From assembly GCA_900239685.1 (NCBI GenBank), contig OENT01000247.1, positions 88,272 through 152,271 of the forward strand: DNA of 64,000 nucleotides. The letters are read 5' to 3'. Below are positions 14,246 to 28,100 of this stretch, piece after piece. A program made the position numbers and the translations under genes. Each line of letters opens with the position of its first letter. The first letter of the stretch is position 1. Source of the stretch: Rotaria macrura (Eukaryota > Rotifera > Eurotatoria > Philodinida > Philodinidae). The notes beneath the pieces were generated by a model, which saw only the letters and a program-made list of their open reading frames with translations, did not search any database and had not been told where the DNA came from.

Positions 14246-14456
14246 TGTATCATTCAGATAAAATATTCTACGTCTGAAGAATATTTATCGATAAACTCAG
14301 ACAAGTCTAATTGTTTATTTATCGGAAACGTGAGTGGACCTGAATCATTCATTCTAATAAAATATGAATTTCAAGCCACGAAGTTGAATCTTGACACGAG
14401 AACTCAATTATTTAACAATGATCTTCGAATGATATTCTTGAGTTGAGAGCAAGTAA

Positions 14457-14483
<27 letters not shown>
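14457..14483. repeat. (CT)n microsatellite
   Basis: An uninterrupted run of CT dinucleotides, about 13 units, 340 bp past the glycosyltransferase stop codon. Confidence 0.9.
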
Positions 14484-14488
<5 letters not shown>

Positions 14489-15359
14489 AATAATTATCAA
14501 CGCCTGTTCCCGAATAGAATTACTAGCTTTTCTAAACAAGAAACATTGTTATCATACATTCGCATACATCCTTAAAACACACGGGCACATTATAAACGCT
14601 CTCTTAAGATATTCACAACAGTCCTAGATATCTGTTAAACTTGAACGTTGAATTTAAGTGAGTTTAAAAAATTGACACTACTGCCTAACGAATGACAGAA
14701 GTGTTATCTGAAACTTTGTTCTGTTTGAATCAGAGTTCGCCGACGATCGGCTGTCGTTATGGTGATGGTGGAATCTATAAGATGAATCGAAAGCGAAGTG
14801 AAAGTGTGCAATAGAATGTTGATTGTGGTATCCTTCTGGAGGAACGATGAGTGAGGAATTAGAATGAGTTACGTTTGTCTAATTCATCGTTTAAGAAATC
14901 AAGGTGAATAGATTTGCAGATAACAGTACGAATAATACGAAAAGGCAAAGAGTGAATCGTTCTTTTTGTAAATCGTCGGCTTTCTACTTTATTAAAGTCG
15001 ACAACCGTGAAAAATGGGCCATATTCATTCAATAGTCAGGCATGTGTGAATCCTACTTTGCACCTATAAAAGAACATTGATTGTAGGCTTCTCCTTAGTA
15101 CACAAATCCACTGTTTTAAAGCATAGTTACTGATAAGATTCAGTCGAGATAAAACTAGTTCCCCCGAATTCGGTGTCGAATACATTGCTTATAAGTACAG
15201 AAGTAATTGCTAGGGCAAAGAGAGAAAATCCACAAACAACTTCTAGCATATTTCTTCGTTGAAAATTCATCCATCGAGCCTATGATAAATACGATCATGG
15301 TGATTGATGCCCTCATTCTTAATTTATAAATGTTTGCTTGAAAAATGTCAAGTGCGGTT
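14484..15359. other. Intergenic, nothing recognised
   Basis: AT-rich sequence without a supportable coding region. It could contain the eroded 3' part of the minus-strand pseudogene that follows, because that family usually continues into further EGF repeats and sometimes a membrane region, but I see no clear match. Confidence 0.4.
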
Positions 15360-17620
15360 GGATTTCACAGTATAAAATATCGTCTTGTGTCAATATAAAA
15401 ACTTTTCTTAAGAGAATTTACATTGGTTACCAAAATCAAAATCCTTACAGATAAAATTGTCGTCGATGAACAATTAAGATTATCGGGTAACCATTGTCTC
15501 TCATTATGACCATGGGTATTTTCGTGACATGCAAATGCTGTTTGATAATTGAATATGAAACAATAGGTGTAACATTGTAATCGACATAAACGCGTGCATA
15601 CTTCATCCATAGAACAAGCAAGATGTAATCCATGTTGACTTTGTTTGTGATAATAGTTGATTCGTCTTAAATAAGATAGTGCCATTATTGTCGAATTCAA
15701 ACGTTTTTGTGTGGGGACGCATCGTCAAGCTCGAGCAATCGATGCAGAAATGTAAATCATGCTTCATAGGTGAAGAACAAGTAGAAAATAATTGCCATTG
15801 AATCGAATAACAATCATATAAAACATATCGATATTCATCACTTAATAAGAAATAGAAAAAAATTGTTTCTTTTTTCTAGCCACATTGTAGGGATCGGTTG
15901 CCGATTATGGAACAGAGATATTGTATAAATAATCGTAAAACATGGAATAAAAAGATCGATGAACCAAATATCGACACTGGCCTTCGAATATTGCCGTTTT
16001 GTTCCATAGAAACCATTAGGACATTTACAAGCATAGTTGTCACCAGTTATGTTGCTATTGATTAATATGCGGTAACCATTATCTATGCAGGTGCCCGGTA
16101 AGCATGGCGATTCCTGTAGACATCGTGGATCAAACTTAGTCGCATGAGATATACCGATAGATTTATTATCGATCGATCCAATTCAGATAGAATCCGAGAA
16201 ATAATCACTACAATCGATTGGTATGTCACATTGAACACCAGACTAGTTGCAACGGCGTGGACAAAAACAGTTTTCGTCGTTAACATGTTTTGCACATTCA
16301 TCCCCATTGATGTATATTAGTGAGCATTAGTTTGATGCTCGAACTCGTTGAACTTGAATAGTAAATTGAAGTGCTAGATGGTTGACAGCCAAGAAGAGAA
16401 AACGGAATGCTCAAATGTCAACTTACATGACAAACTAAATTAATTTTGTCACAAACATCAATACGTTTTGAATCATTTCTGAAATAATTCTTAGGTGGTT
16501 TTGCATTTCAATATACTAATTTTGAACTTCATTCTGCAACTTTTATCTGTCATACAGACAAGTTGATCGTAGTATTCGATTTCCTGTGAGTCATCATCGA
16601 TTAAAGAGAACAGTTCAAATATTGCACTCGGTACATCCATCAATTGCAACTAGTCCTAATGCGAACCTGACTCATCGATTCTGATATTGACATAAGTGAT
16701 CGTAGTGACTAGATGGAGAAGAGCATATATGAGTATGGTTATCTCCATCGACACAGACACGATTATACATTCCACAATTACGTCGACATACTCATGTAGT
16801 GTTAATCGATTGAAATTCTGTACCTTGCTTAACAAGACAATGTTGTTCGATTTACTCGATTAGCTTATCCGTTGTGTTTGGTTTTTATTGAGAATAGAAA
16901 ATATCGAATCTTCGACGAAAAAACGCATAGCTATACTTGCTTTGGCATAAAAGTATCGACAGAAAATATCTTCGACTACAGTTCGTTTGGTAGTGTAAAT
17001 TTCGTCGCATAATTTGCAATGATATTAGCTAAATTTTTCATGATCGCTCAAAGGGCAGTGATGATAACTGTTCCCCGAATAAGAGCAAGGCATATATCTT
17101 CGAGAATTCAAGCAATGAATAAAACGAATATTTTCCTCTTTTAGATGTTTTAATTTGCAGTAATCACGCTCATCCGTTGCACCAAGACAATTGATTATTT
17201 TACCATCAATCTCATCTGCTGACAAAAAAACAATAGTACAATTAATCGATGAAAGGCATCTACCAGAACCCGAAGCACACATTAATCTTCTACAATTATT
17301 TTCATCTGGATCGTCATCGCATGCACTGAGAGCATCAAATCTTGTTTAAATATTGGTACAAGGTCAATCTCTAGAGCCAGTCTAGTCTGTGTAACGGTTG
17401 GACATAAAAATTCCGGTGAAGGATCGAAAGCTCCATCAAATAATATTCCAAAAGAAATTGGTTGGTTTTTGTTAATAGAAAGTGTTTGACAAAGCTCTAC
17501 ATTGTCACCGACTATTGAAGATAGACATTTGAGTTCGTCAAAACATTGACGACGATGTTCACTATCCAATGAGCAGCCAAATTCTTATAATTCATCATTC
17601 TTCATGTGGCAACCAAAATT
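15360..17620 (-). pseudogene. Decayed LDL-receptor-A/EGF repeat receptor-like gene
   Basis: Translated pieces in all three minus-strand frames add up to one ruined gene. Reading 5' to 3': FGCSLDSEHRRQCFDELKC (about 17580), then an LDLa remnant DALSACDDDPDENNC (about 17310), then GKIINCLGATDERDYC (about 17190) and HCLNSRR...YHHCPLSDHEKF. Further on are EGF-like cysteine pieces CRRNCGMYNRVCVDGDNH (about 16770), HLCQYQNR, and FELFSLIDDDSQEIEYYDQL (about 16600). The last clear pieces are VQCDIPIDC and an EGF domain from SPCLPGTC to CKCPNGFYG (about 16100-16000). Several in-frame stops (for example after INTT and after CQYQNR) and frameshifts break it, and the final EGF cysteine is replaced by Arg. 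Intact relatives, as I know them from bdelloid rotifers, are cell-surface proteins with alternating LDLa and EGF modules and unknown ligands. The boundaries are approximate. A piece at 17854-18108 (-) may be a further upstream remnant. Confidence 0.72.
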
Positions 17621-20600
17621 TCTGTCTAGTATTTTATGTTTGGAAATGCATTTTCACAACGGTACACTGATGAATGTTGTGAATAGTGTATGCTGTTTTC
17701 AATGAGTTGATTTTTTGAACAGCCACGGAATTAATCTGCAAGAGCACAGTTGAAATCAAGAAAATTAAACATTAAATCTAATATAATTCGGTTACTGCGT
17801 TGATGATCAATCAAATTTTCTATGCAAAATGAAGGCGTACGAAAATGGCAACGTTATTCATCATCATCATGGCGAACATAATCTGGTATTAAAGTATATG
17901 GATTGCATTCAACTGTACGATCATTGCTTTCAAAAATGTGCACATGATTGTAAATCACGAGCACCGTTGAAAATTGGAAAAATAGCTCAACCTTTCGGTA
18001 AAAGGATAGCGAGAGGAAAGCGTCTCGTTTTATTTTAAACGATGATGGACATATCATAAGCATCCAGCATTCTTCCGACGATGCCCCTCGTGCATTGATC
18101 CCTTTCATAGGCTAATGCTTCGATGAATGCGACACTTTCCCTTGAAACGTGAATAGAACGATGTGCACGCTGAAATGTTGGATGTTGAAGGTGTAAGTGT
18201 GATTGTGGATACAGTGAATGGTGAGGTCAGCAGTCACACTTATCTCCTTATGGAGAGTCGCTCGTGATAGTTGTGTAAACATAATAAGTAGATGAAACAT
18301 GATAAATCGATTGGAATGATTGTGTGGCAGAAATAGGTTTTTCTTTTCAACTTCTTGATCTTTGCCTATCAATGATTATTTAGATACATATATTGAGAGT
18401 CACTTTTCATATTTCAATTGTCACTCTTTTCCTATTCATCATAAAAAAAACAGAAGTTCATCTTTTTCTTTCATATTTATCGTGCCTGTTAAACCTACCG
18501 ATCGACTCAATGCTCATAAAAACGAATCATATTTTCAACTCGATGTCTTCGCCTATATGAAACACGAGAGAAATAGTAGAAATTTAGTTTTAATCGTATG
18601 AGGACTGTGTTTTTTACATGATTTCAATCATCGAATAGTTTATTGAATTGCACTACCCTTTTTCAATCTCATATCCTCTCTTAACGCATCGGAAAACGTC
18701 GAAGAAAAACCATCTCTTCTTAATTTCTTAATTATTTTCAATGCTCATATGAGAAACTATTTCTGTTCGATGTTGATTTATTGATGTTGGTTGTCTAGAA
18801 CACGAGGCTACGGCTATCGAACTTTACAATGTAAACGTAAAATAGTTTCAGCTTTTACGAATTCAAACCTATGATTTCCTATGAGAATCGCAGAAATGAC
18901 GTCGAAAACATAATTGACCATTTCAAGAAAGAAGCCGTCCGAAACACCTCAGCCGCTTCATTGCTCTTTAATACTCAACTGCAGATATCAGAGGACACTT
19001 GGTAAGCAAATCAGAGCTAAAGTAATACTAACTTTCAATACATCATCCGTATACTGTGTAACCTAGCCTTGAAGAGTATAATTCTATAGTGATTGTTGGG
19101 AAATATCGATATACGAAAGGGAGAGAAGAGAATAAATTCTCGTATGATTGATAGTCAGATGGCACCATTGCCGAACCACTTACTAAAAAATGAAAAGAGA
19201 TCATTCTCTTTTTTACTCAATCAGACACTTCTGGAAGGCTCCGCACACATTTCAACTGATCGACGGCCACCATAATCTCGTCGTCATAGGGTAGAAAGTT
19301 GCGAAGACAGATTCATAACGACCACACGCGATTATAGAAAGTGAAAAAAGCTATGTGAGAGCACTCAACTATTAAGATATGTAGCGATGAATGCTTACTA
19401 CTCCAGATAGATTGATTCCTTGTCTAGAGGAAGTTCCGGTCCCTAATGAATAGCGTGCATCACTTTACAAAGACAATCCGACTCCAAGTTGACCTTATGG
19501 GTATAGAAAGAAATAGTCGCAATCGTTGCCACCTGCAGAAACTTATCCATAAATATCCAACTGAAAAGAAAACGTTGAATATCAATTACAATCTCTGAAT
19601 CTTAAAATATCTTACTGCTCGATTGTTAGCTGCTGCCATCCGTTGTTATGAGGCAGGTTCACGTGATTGTTCAATGAGATCGTTAAAATCCGTCCTTTCA
19701 AATCTTGGCATGGCTTCAGTTGGCAAAGTAACGATAAAAACGAGAAGGAAAAGTGCACTATTCAAAAAGAGACAGGAGAAGTACATTGTTTATCACTGGA
19801 ATTCGGTCAAAGAATCTTGGTTTTGTCTAAGTGAACGAAACGGGAGAGTACCTAACTCTTTTATATTATATTTCTTTGTAAATATTGTTATGTTATTATC
19901 GCGCAAATTTTGCCGATGATTTGTTTTTTTATCTGACTCGAAAGTGATAAATGTAATCAACGAATGATGTGTAGACGTGGAAAATTAATCAGATTTTTCG
20001 AATACCAATAATACGTTTAGCATTTACTCTTAATTAAGCAAAGGGGAAAATCTCATTCAGAGCCATTTGGATCAAAGTTCCGGTTAGGAGGGGATGGGGA
20101 AAACTCTACATCGCATGAAATTTTCTTCTTTTCTCTTGCAAAACTAGAAGTTGTTTTCCGTTGATTTGCCATGCGGGGTCTGTAGTATATACGGGTAGAT
20201 CGACAAATAGAACCAATTATATTGTTTGTCACTGTTCATCCTTTTTTCTAACACGCATGAATTATTTTTCAACGTCTTTGTGCTATTTGTTTCATGGAAA
20301 GATCTGAAATTATTTTACATAGTTATACATAATGCGTGGATGCATAACTTGAGACAATTTCTATTGGACTATCGAAGTTAAACGATTGTCATTATAGAAC
20401 GGAATATTTCATTTTGCGTGAGCCAGAAACAAGAATCCCAAGAAAGAAATTTTTGATCGTCTCTCATTGCCTCAAAACGATTACGATCAGCATAATAAAT
20501 AAACAAGATACTTTGTTTATAATAAATTAATTCTTTAGGTAAATATTCATATATTGTATGATGATTGGGACCATTTTGACACACTCCAGAAGTGTTGAAA

Positions 20601-21654
20601 ATTCTATTTGCTTCTTCCACTGAAAATAAAATTCTGTGCTACGCGAAAGAAAATATCTGAATCCAAATTTTAAGGAATGAAAATGAAAGCAGACGTTGTT
20701 GGATGTCCGATGGATATAAGTCGGTCCAAAAACTAAACGCCTACATCCTAGGATTGTCTTCAGCTTCGTAATCATAGCTCGTCAGCTCAAAGTTCTTCTT
20801 GGCAAAACGTTTTGTTGTAACATTCCTCGCAGCTTGAAAGATGGAGCGTGAAAAACAAAATCATATAATAGGGTTTCTAGGCGCTAAAAATCATGGCGAC
20901 ACAAACACGTTTAGGTCTCGTACTCGAAAATTCTTGTCCAGTATCTGTAAGTTAAAACCTTTGTCTTGGTAGATCTAAAGAAATTGCATTTTTGCATCTT
21001 GTCTGTTGTTAGCTAAAACGGTAGGATGGAGATATTACGATAGAATGGTGTCGTTGCTCGGCTGTGAGAGTAAGATGGAGTGACGATTAGTCTCTTATGG
21101 TGTAAGTATTTATGGTGTGCGTTCTTCTGTGATGGACGTGGTTCTGTCTTCGGCTGTGGCTATGATGGAAGAAGGATATGAATATGGACACGTGTAGCCT
21201 CGTCATGAAATAAAATAGGAAGAGCTCTCTCTCTGGATCTGAAAGTAACTGAACAGTCGATGAGTTCTCTTCGCTAGTGAATATTCATTAACTTGCTTTT
21301 GGTAAATCCTTGTGTAAGCGGGAAATTGTTTCCAATAGATATTATTTCAATGTGGATAACAGTCACAATCAAGCAGCATATTGTTAAATATCAACTGATT
21401 TGGAATGGCACTCTTTCACGAAACTGTAACGGTAGAGTAGGAGAAGATTTTATTCGACAGGTATTGGCATAGACGTGAAAAAATGGAATCATGGTTTTTC
21501 ATAACTAACCGGAATAAATTCACGAAAACAAAACTTGAAATAGTGCCGCTTAAGACTGGCAAGATCAACGAAAACAAGATTAAGATGAAATTCAAACGAG
21601 AGCAGACAAACGATCGTTGTTTATATTCGAGTCAATATTTTGTTTTTGTTCCAA
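17621..21654. other. Intergenic, no supportable gene; two unresolved minus-strand frames
   Basis: Most of this stretch shows nothing. Two overlapping minus-strand open frames at 20378-20620 and 20527-20775 (80 and 82 codons, different frames) could be two halves of one frameshifted coding sequence. I recognise no domain in either, and no convincing splice sites join them. An 84-codon minus frame at 17854-18108 may belong to the neighbouring LDLa/EGF pseudogene. A short T-rich/A-rich composition otherwise prevails. Confidence 0.35.
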
Positions 21655-21658
21655 GTAC

Positions 21659-21664
21659 TTTATT
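21659..21664 (-). terminator. Polyadenylation signal of the nuclear receptor gene
   Basis: On the minus strand this reads AATAAA, 91 bp after the stop codon of the nuclear receptor. Confidence 0.55.
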
Positions 21665-21754
21665 TTGAGTCGTTCATTGAATCGATTCGAGACCTCAAGG
21701 TTCGTTGCAATCCTTTTCGAACTGCTCGAAACTTCTAATCAACAAAAAACTAAT

Positions 21755-24700
21755 CTAGGTTAAACGCAGAACAGATTTCATTAACGGATGAAATTGATCG
21801 GGACTTATTTGATTTAAAATTATTGTTTCCATTTCACATATCAATAGCTGATAACGGACGTATTGAAAAACAAGAAATTCTACAGCTCGTATTGCGTCTT
21901 TTTTGTTATAAACGACATTTAAATATTTCCATAATAATGTTATATAGAAATTTTGATGTTTGATTATTAATTCTTTATCAACGAGTTGCGATAAAAGTTG
22001 ATTGTACGGTAATCTTGAAAGATTTGTTATGAACATAAACACAACAAGTACTATTTTTAAAATCATTGGATGTTGAATAAAATGACAGAATGATTGACAT
22101 ATATTTAACATCCGTTGATGAACATCCGAACTTAAACACTTATCCAAGTAGAACCCAAGCTTTGGACTTTCAACAAAATTATCTTTAAGAACATGATGGA
22201 TATGAATTAAATGTGTTATATTGCATTTTATCAATACAATTTGATCTTCTAAATTGATCTGTTTGAAATGCGGGATCTTTTTATAGAATTGAATTAAACT
22301 TCCAAACATTTTCTGTTCACCGTTGACAAAATCGCTCAGTGTTGAATCGACTAGTGAATAATTATCGGTCGAACAAGTTTCACTTTCCAAGGTCGACGAA
22401 TCATATGCTACTTTTATATTATTAATCAATGACCAATCGTCAGCTGTTAACATGGAACAGGGAAAATTTGTATTCATTGTAAACATCTATGAGAAAAGCA
22501 AGTAGATTGTTAGCTCAAGGAAATCGCATTTACTTATCAAATAAAAGTCTTTCGAAGGAGCTAATCACATACTAAAAACAGCTCTGGTGCGATGCCGGGA
22601 CGAAGGTGATCAATCGGCTCGCTTTAATGCTGACGGAATTCGATCGGAAGTAACTGGGAATTCAATGACCCGGATTCCGATATAAAATCTGACTGGATAC
22701 AACTAAGTTTTCACCGAGTTCTATCAGTTTGCGTCAAATTTCGACAAAAACCCATGAGACTCGGATCGGATTCCGGTTCACTGGATTCTTCGAGCTGGGT
22801 ATTGGCGAGTATATAAATGTAGGCATTACTGATTTTCTTTATTTAGAAGCGAATTCTGTTACACTGTACCGGTTGTTTGCAATGCACTGATCGTTTCGTT
22901 ACATTCGACGATAAAGTTGATCGACGACATTGTTTTCTCGTTATTGAACTATTCGAAGATTGATCGGTACTTTTCTTTTGTGCGATGAGACGCTTCATTT
23001 TTCTTAGTCGGCATTCTTCTTCACTTCGAATCCATTCTTTCCTCATTTTAACGTCGAAACATTTTTTCAACCGACAATAAGTACAATGACGACGAGACTC
23101 AACCGTTATTTCACATGAATCGTTATATCGGCAATGCAAATCGGGCTAGAAGAAAATTTATGTGAAAAATAAAACATTCACTAGACAACTGAATATTCGT
23201 TCAAGTATTCATTCGAGCTAATAGTTTACAGTTGACACGTATCAACAATAATGACAATCGATTTCTATTCGAAATAAAGCTGCGAAGTACTCCTGTTTAT
23301 GAACGAGAAACAAATCAGTAGTATCGAACATGCTGACACTTAGAGATATGCGGCAACGTCTTTCACAGGACATGTGTTGATTCTCCTCTGAACGTCTACA
23401 TACGATGTGGTGCTGCTTTAAACAACAACGACGTTTATCGTGAAGTTCATCTTCAGACTATCATTATATGTTCTGTGCACCTGACATTGTGAAACGATGG
23501 AATCTCTACTGCAGAGAAAACATTTTGTTTCTGTCAAAGTGCTACATTCAGACAATATCTGCATAGGAATAACAATTTTCAATTGTGCACTGAAATTCAT
23601 GACGGTCTCTGACAATGATCTTCGGTGGTTCATGATAGAGGATGCCGAGAAAGTTATTAATCAAGGAAAATAGTTGAATATGAGCGTCGGATTTCGGTCG
23701 AATCGAGTCATTGTTTTACCTGAAATTAACAGATGTTTATAGATCGGATTCGTAAGAGAAATGTTGGTGTCAAGTAGTACAACCGACTACAACTGAGAAA
23801 CGGAGTATTCCAGACTTACGGAAGAAAACAATAGATTGATTACCTTGACAAACAAGGAAAGAAGTATTTAACTATTTTTATTCATTCTTTGCGTCAGTCG
23901 CTTTTGTTTTCTTCTTCACACTACAGAAACACATATCGTATCGGTTTGTAACGTAGATTCGAAATTTCAAGATTAAGCAGAACAATTTCTTGACGAAACT
24001 AAAATATTGAGTTTTGTCTAGTTAAGCAAAAATGACACTTCTTTGTCCGAATTAGTTGTGCTAGATCACAGCATCGTTTTCGGAAAAAGCGATCAATGAA
24101 CATCTTACTCCTGGGAAAAATATGCCTTTATTTAATCGAAGTGGGGCAGTCGTATTCAAATTTTTTCCTTGATTAATAACTTTCTCGACATTCTCTGCAG
24201 TAAACTATCGAAAAACATTTTCAGAGATCAGGATGAATTTCAAAGTACCACTGAAAAATGTTGTTCTTATGGAGAAACCGTCTGAGTGTATCGTTATGAC
24301 AGAGGGAAAAAATATTTTAAAATTTCATCCACCGTTGGAGCTAAAATATCGAAGTGATATATTTTTCGACGATGGATGTTCCGAAACAACAACCTATAGA
24401 GCACTTTGAACGACGTAGTTTTCTAAACATTGCTTAAATTGTCCAGCAAAAAATACCGAATTTCCCAGTGTAGGGTTGGGCGGTCGAGAGAGACAGAATA
24501 ACTTAGAGCTTGAGATATCCCTGCTAATTGTAATAAAAGTTGGTTGCCAACATCTATGATGGTAGCCTACGTCAGTTACTAGCGAACACTCAGCCGAAGT
24601 TGCACTGAAAATTTACTCAAAAATATATTTGTGAACTTGAGAAAAGCGATTCTGCAGGGTAGAGATACTCAGGTTTGGTTTATTGTTTCAATACTTATGA

Positions 24701-25111
24701 CCGGCGAACTAAATCTCGAACACATACTATTCGTGCAAATATGTGAAAATAAATATAATGTCTTCTCTCTCTGTTACATTACATGTTTATGAAGGATCAA
24801 ACAAGTCGTTGTGACATTGATTCGTTTAAAAATAGATGCCAAGAATCAAGACGACTACTATGCGAAAAGAAGTGAAGAGACTCACCGTATTTCTCAGAGC
24901 ATTCCGTCGAAAAAATGCTTTACAAGATTCACATGAGATTTGGTCAAAATTGTATCCACGAGCTGATGCACCACACACACGACATCGAAGATGTTCAGTT
25001 GGCTCCGCATTCGACGTTGCTTCGGTTAAATGATCCTAGAAAAAGAAATCATTTGAGATATTCGAATAGAAGATTGACAAATGGACAAACCATTTCTTTC
25101 GATGGGACCAT
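21755..25111 (-). CDS. Nuclear receptor, HR96/DAF-12-like (NR1J-type P-box)
   Basis: Four minus-strand exons, 25111-25091, 25035-24886, 23145-22903 and 22486-21755, join in phase 0 to 381 aa. Introns are 55, 1740 and 416 bp, all GT-AG. The DNA-binding domain is complete. Finger 1 has Cys25, Cys28, Cys42 and Cys45 with P-box ESCKA, followed by FFRRNA. Finger 2 has Cys62, Cys68, Cys78 and Cys81, then CRLKKC. By family knowledge, ESCKA is typical of HR96, DAF-12 and NHR-8, which sense sterols, lipids or xenobiotics and regulate transcription in the nucleus. A basic hinge (RLRKMKR) leads to a ligand-binding domain (about 139-381) whose helix 3-5 signature is visible as INLEDQIVLIKCN. The C-terminal helix ends HPLMKSVL and lacks the usual acidic AF-2 residue. 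The 7-codon first exon rests on an ATG preceded 18 bp upstream by an in-frame TAA and on a GTTTGT donor, so it is the least certain part. The HR96 assignment relies on the P-box; the ligand domain is divergent. Confidence 0.82.
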
Positions 25112-28100
25112 ATCGAATGCTTGTTTGAATTAAGTGCTCCTAGGGAACGGCGATAATTATTACTTCATTCTCGTTTCAGAGTCAACCTATTTTGACCATT
25201 CAAATTTAAATTCAATCCACTTCGAAATCTTGTTTCGATAACCATAAACTATTCGATTAAATGAAATTTTTAGTTGTGACTCTATTTATGATTGTTACGT
25301 GCTCTCATCATTTAAAAAGTGTTGTCTAGGAACAGGTAGCAAGAGAAAGCTGGAGAAAAATGTCCGATTGAAATAGATTCAATCGTTTGATTCTCACGTA
25401 AAAACAGTCGTCGACTTGTTTTTTTCCTCTACATCTATATTCATAGGAATATAAGAACGACCGAAATATTTGTCAGTGTCAAATGTGTCCCTTCGCTTTC
25501 AATAGAATAGAGATTTCCACTCGACGATGTTTTTATGAAAAAAATTATCGAAATATGACCTTAACAGGCAATCTTCTTTTGTCTATAGTATAGGTTGTAC
25601 TTTGACAAGAAACGTTACTTATTTCGATAGGCATGAAGCACACATGAGCCACAGAAAAAAAATAAAAAAGAGTAACTTCGAGCAACATGCTGCATCGCTC
25701 TTTTCTGTGTAGTGACTGAATAAAATGCAAAAAACAGTATGAAGAAAAAAGAAAGCAATATTCTTAACTTTGCCTCTTTCTCACATTTGCAGAGATAGGC
25801 TCGATGTAATAAATACTTGATGTTTATCTCAACATTCAAATCTTCAATTATATTGACTAAATCATTAAAAATCGAATGAATCGATTGTTCTGATTGTTAA
25901 AAGTAGTATTTCGTATGAAATGAATATTTGTCCTTCTAAAACAGGTCGCATGTACCTAATGTTCGCTTTGAATATTTATTCAACACTCTCGTTTGTTGAT
26001 TCTGGCTACATTATTGGCGTTTAAATAAAGACACTTCATTGGAGAAGACATACGATCGGCTATTCTATCGAACATTTCATAAATGTATTAAACTTGAAAA
26101 ACTCACGACAAGTCGAATTAAGACTCAAGAAAGAGATTAACGAATGATTCACTAAACATCCGATGCTTATCCCAATCTGAATATTTGACCAAATAGGAGT
26201 TGAGATTTTCCATGGATTGCGAAATGCGCGAGAAAAGATAAAGTTTCTCTTATTTAATAGCTCACTCGAAATTACTCAATAATAATATTTCGCTTTAGTT
26301 TCGATGAAATGAAAATGAAAATGAATACATATACACACGTGCACCTATGTGTCTATTCATTTTCGACGACGATTCCACCTGAACTGTCTTATGAACTCAA
26401 AATTATCTACGATAGAAATATTGGTATAAATGCACTGTTTCGAATTTGTAACAGTTCCTTCGATTTAAACGTTTATTGAAAATTCTTTATTACTATATTC
26501 ATGAACATTTGCTTTTAGTAGATGAGATTAAAATCGATTTATTCTTCTGCACGGAATTAGAATGATCTTCTTCCTATAGAAAATCAACGTGTCCACATTT
26601 GAAGTGAGCAAGCTTTTGTTAATAGCTTGAATCTATTTTCGGGAGAAGCTTTTTATGACGCGTCTCATGAATCTTAAAAGAAGTTTGCCTTACTTGATTT
26701 TAGAGCGATGTAACTCGATAGAAGTTTTATTTGCCTCATCGCTTATTTCAATAAAAGAGATGGATTACCTTTTTCGTTAGAACAATGATAATAGTGACTT
26801 GTGGGAAGTATAGAAAATCGTGTGTCCATACAAAATGGGAAATAAAATTAATGAAAACGTTTTTCATGAATATTCAAATGTCTCCCATTCCTCGTAGATG
26901 CCACGTTGAAAACAGAAGAAAATCTCAAATTTATTTTTATCTTTCATCCATCGGTAAGTGCATTAGCTCAAGAATGAAATTTAGTTTTATCGTAATAGAA
27001 AGTCATAAATTACCGATGTATGATTAGACGTCGGACAGTATGCAGATTTGTTTTTAATCGAGAGCAATACCAAATTGAAGTTTTTTCATTCATTTCAGTT
27101 GGTCCTGGCTGCCGAAAATATTTACCAAAAATGAGAAATTTGTCATCTATCTAAAGTATCGTTAATCAATAAATATATTTCTGACACATTCGTTTTTCTG
27201 CTAACCACCATACTAACAGCTCGAGTAATATTCTTTCTAGAAATTCATAGTGGTTGAGTTGTTTTTCTAAACAAAAATCTAATAATATAGCAGGGCGTGA
27301 GCGAATAGCTACTCGTATTTTAATATCGAAAATACTTAGCATGATGGATTTGGAAATGTGTCAAGACTGTAATGAATCGAAATGAATGTTTGTGAAATAA
27401 TCATTGGACACTAACGAATATTTTCATCAGCTCTTTTTACCCATCATAAAAATGGGTTCTGATTTTCGAATTTGAATAGAATTTTGTTTAACATGTCAAA
27501 TATATAGACGACATTGTGATATGAATATGTACGAGCCTAGATCAAAAAATACACCACAAGTCTATTTTTTTCTATCTGTTACAGATTGTATGTGCATAAA
27601 ACAACAAAATCTTTAATCAGCAGAATTGATCTTATACGAGTCCGTTTCGTTGCAATGTGTTTTTCTGTTCTCTTATTCATGCATTAGTTTTTCAACCAAA
27701 ACCTCTATTGATTAGAAATCTTTCTCAGTCGAAACTTCTCAAGTCGAATTCAATAACCAATTTGATCATTCCGACAGTCAGGAGTTGCGCTTAATATGGA
27801 TTGAAACGTCTAGATACCTGCCGTAAACAATGAAGCCAAGGACTTCTTTTGGCTTTTTCACCGATTTAGGTGGCACGTCATGCCACATTAAGGAGCGTTT
27901 CTCGTCGGAATGTAAACGACGCCGTTTCTGTTGAATTGAGATGAATCATATAGACACCGTTCTCTAATCGAGAATCTGTCAACGGATACACGAAGATTTA
28001 TGAAGAGAGTGCTAAAGTGCATGCAACTATTACTTTCTCGTTTGTGAAAGTGTGGAGGAAAATCAAGATTTAAAAAGATGAATGTTTACTTTAAGATTAA

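Noticed and set aside
23160..23640. Minus-strand cysteine-rich peptides (CCLKQHHIVC..., KCFLCSRD) considered as finger 1 of the nuclear receptor
   Set aside because: The cysteine spacing does not fit the nuclear receptor pattern, and the true finger 1 was found at 24886-25035 with a matching splice phase.
24836..25133. Plus-strand open frames with the string AFRRKNAL, resembling a nuclear receptor finger
   Set aside because: They are the antisense shadow of the real minus-strand exon that encodes CKAFFRRNAL; they lack the zinc-binding cysteines.
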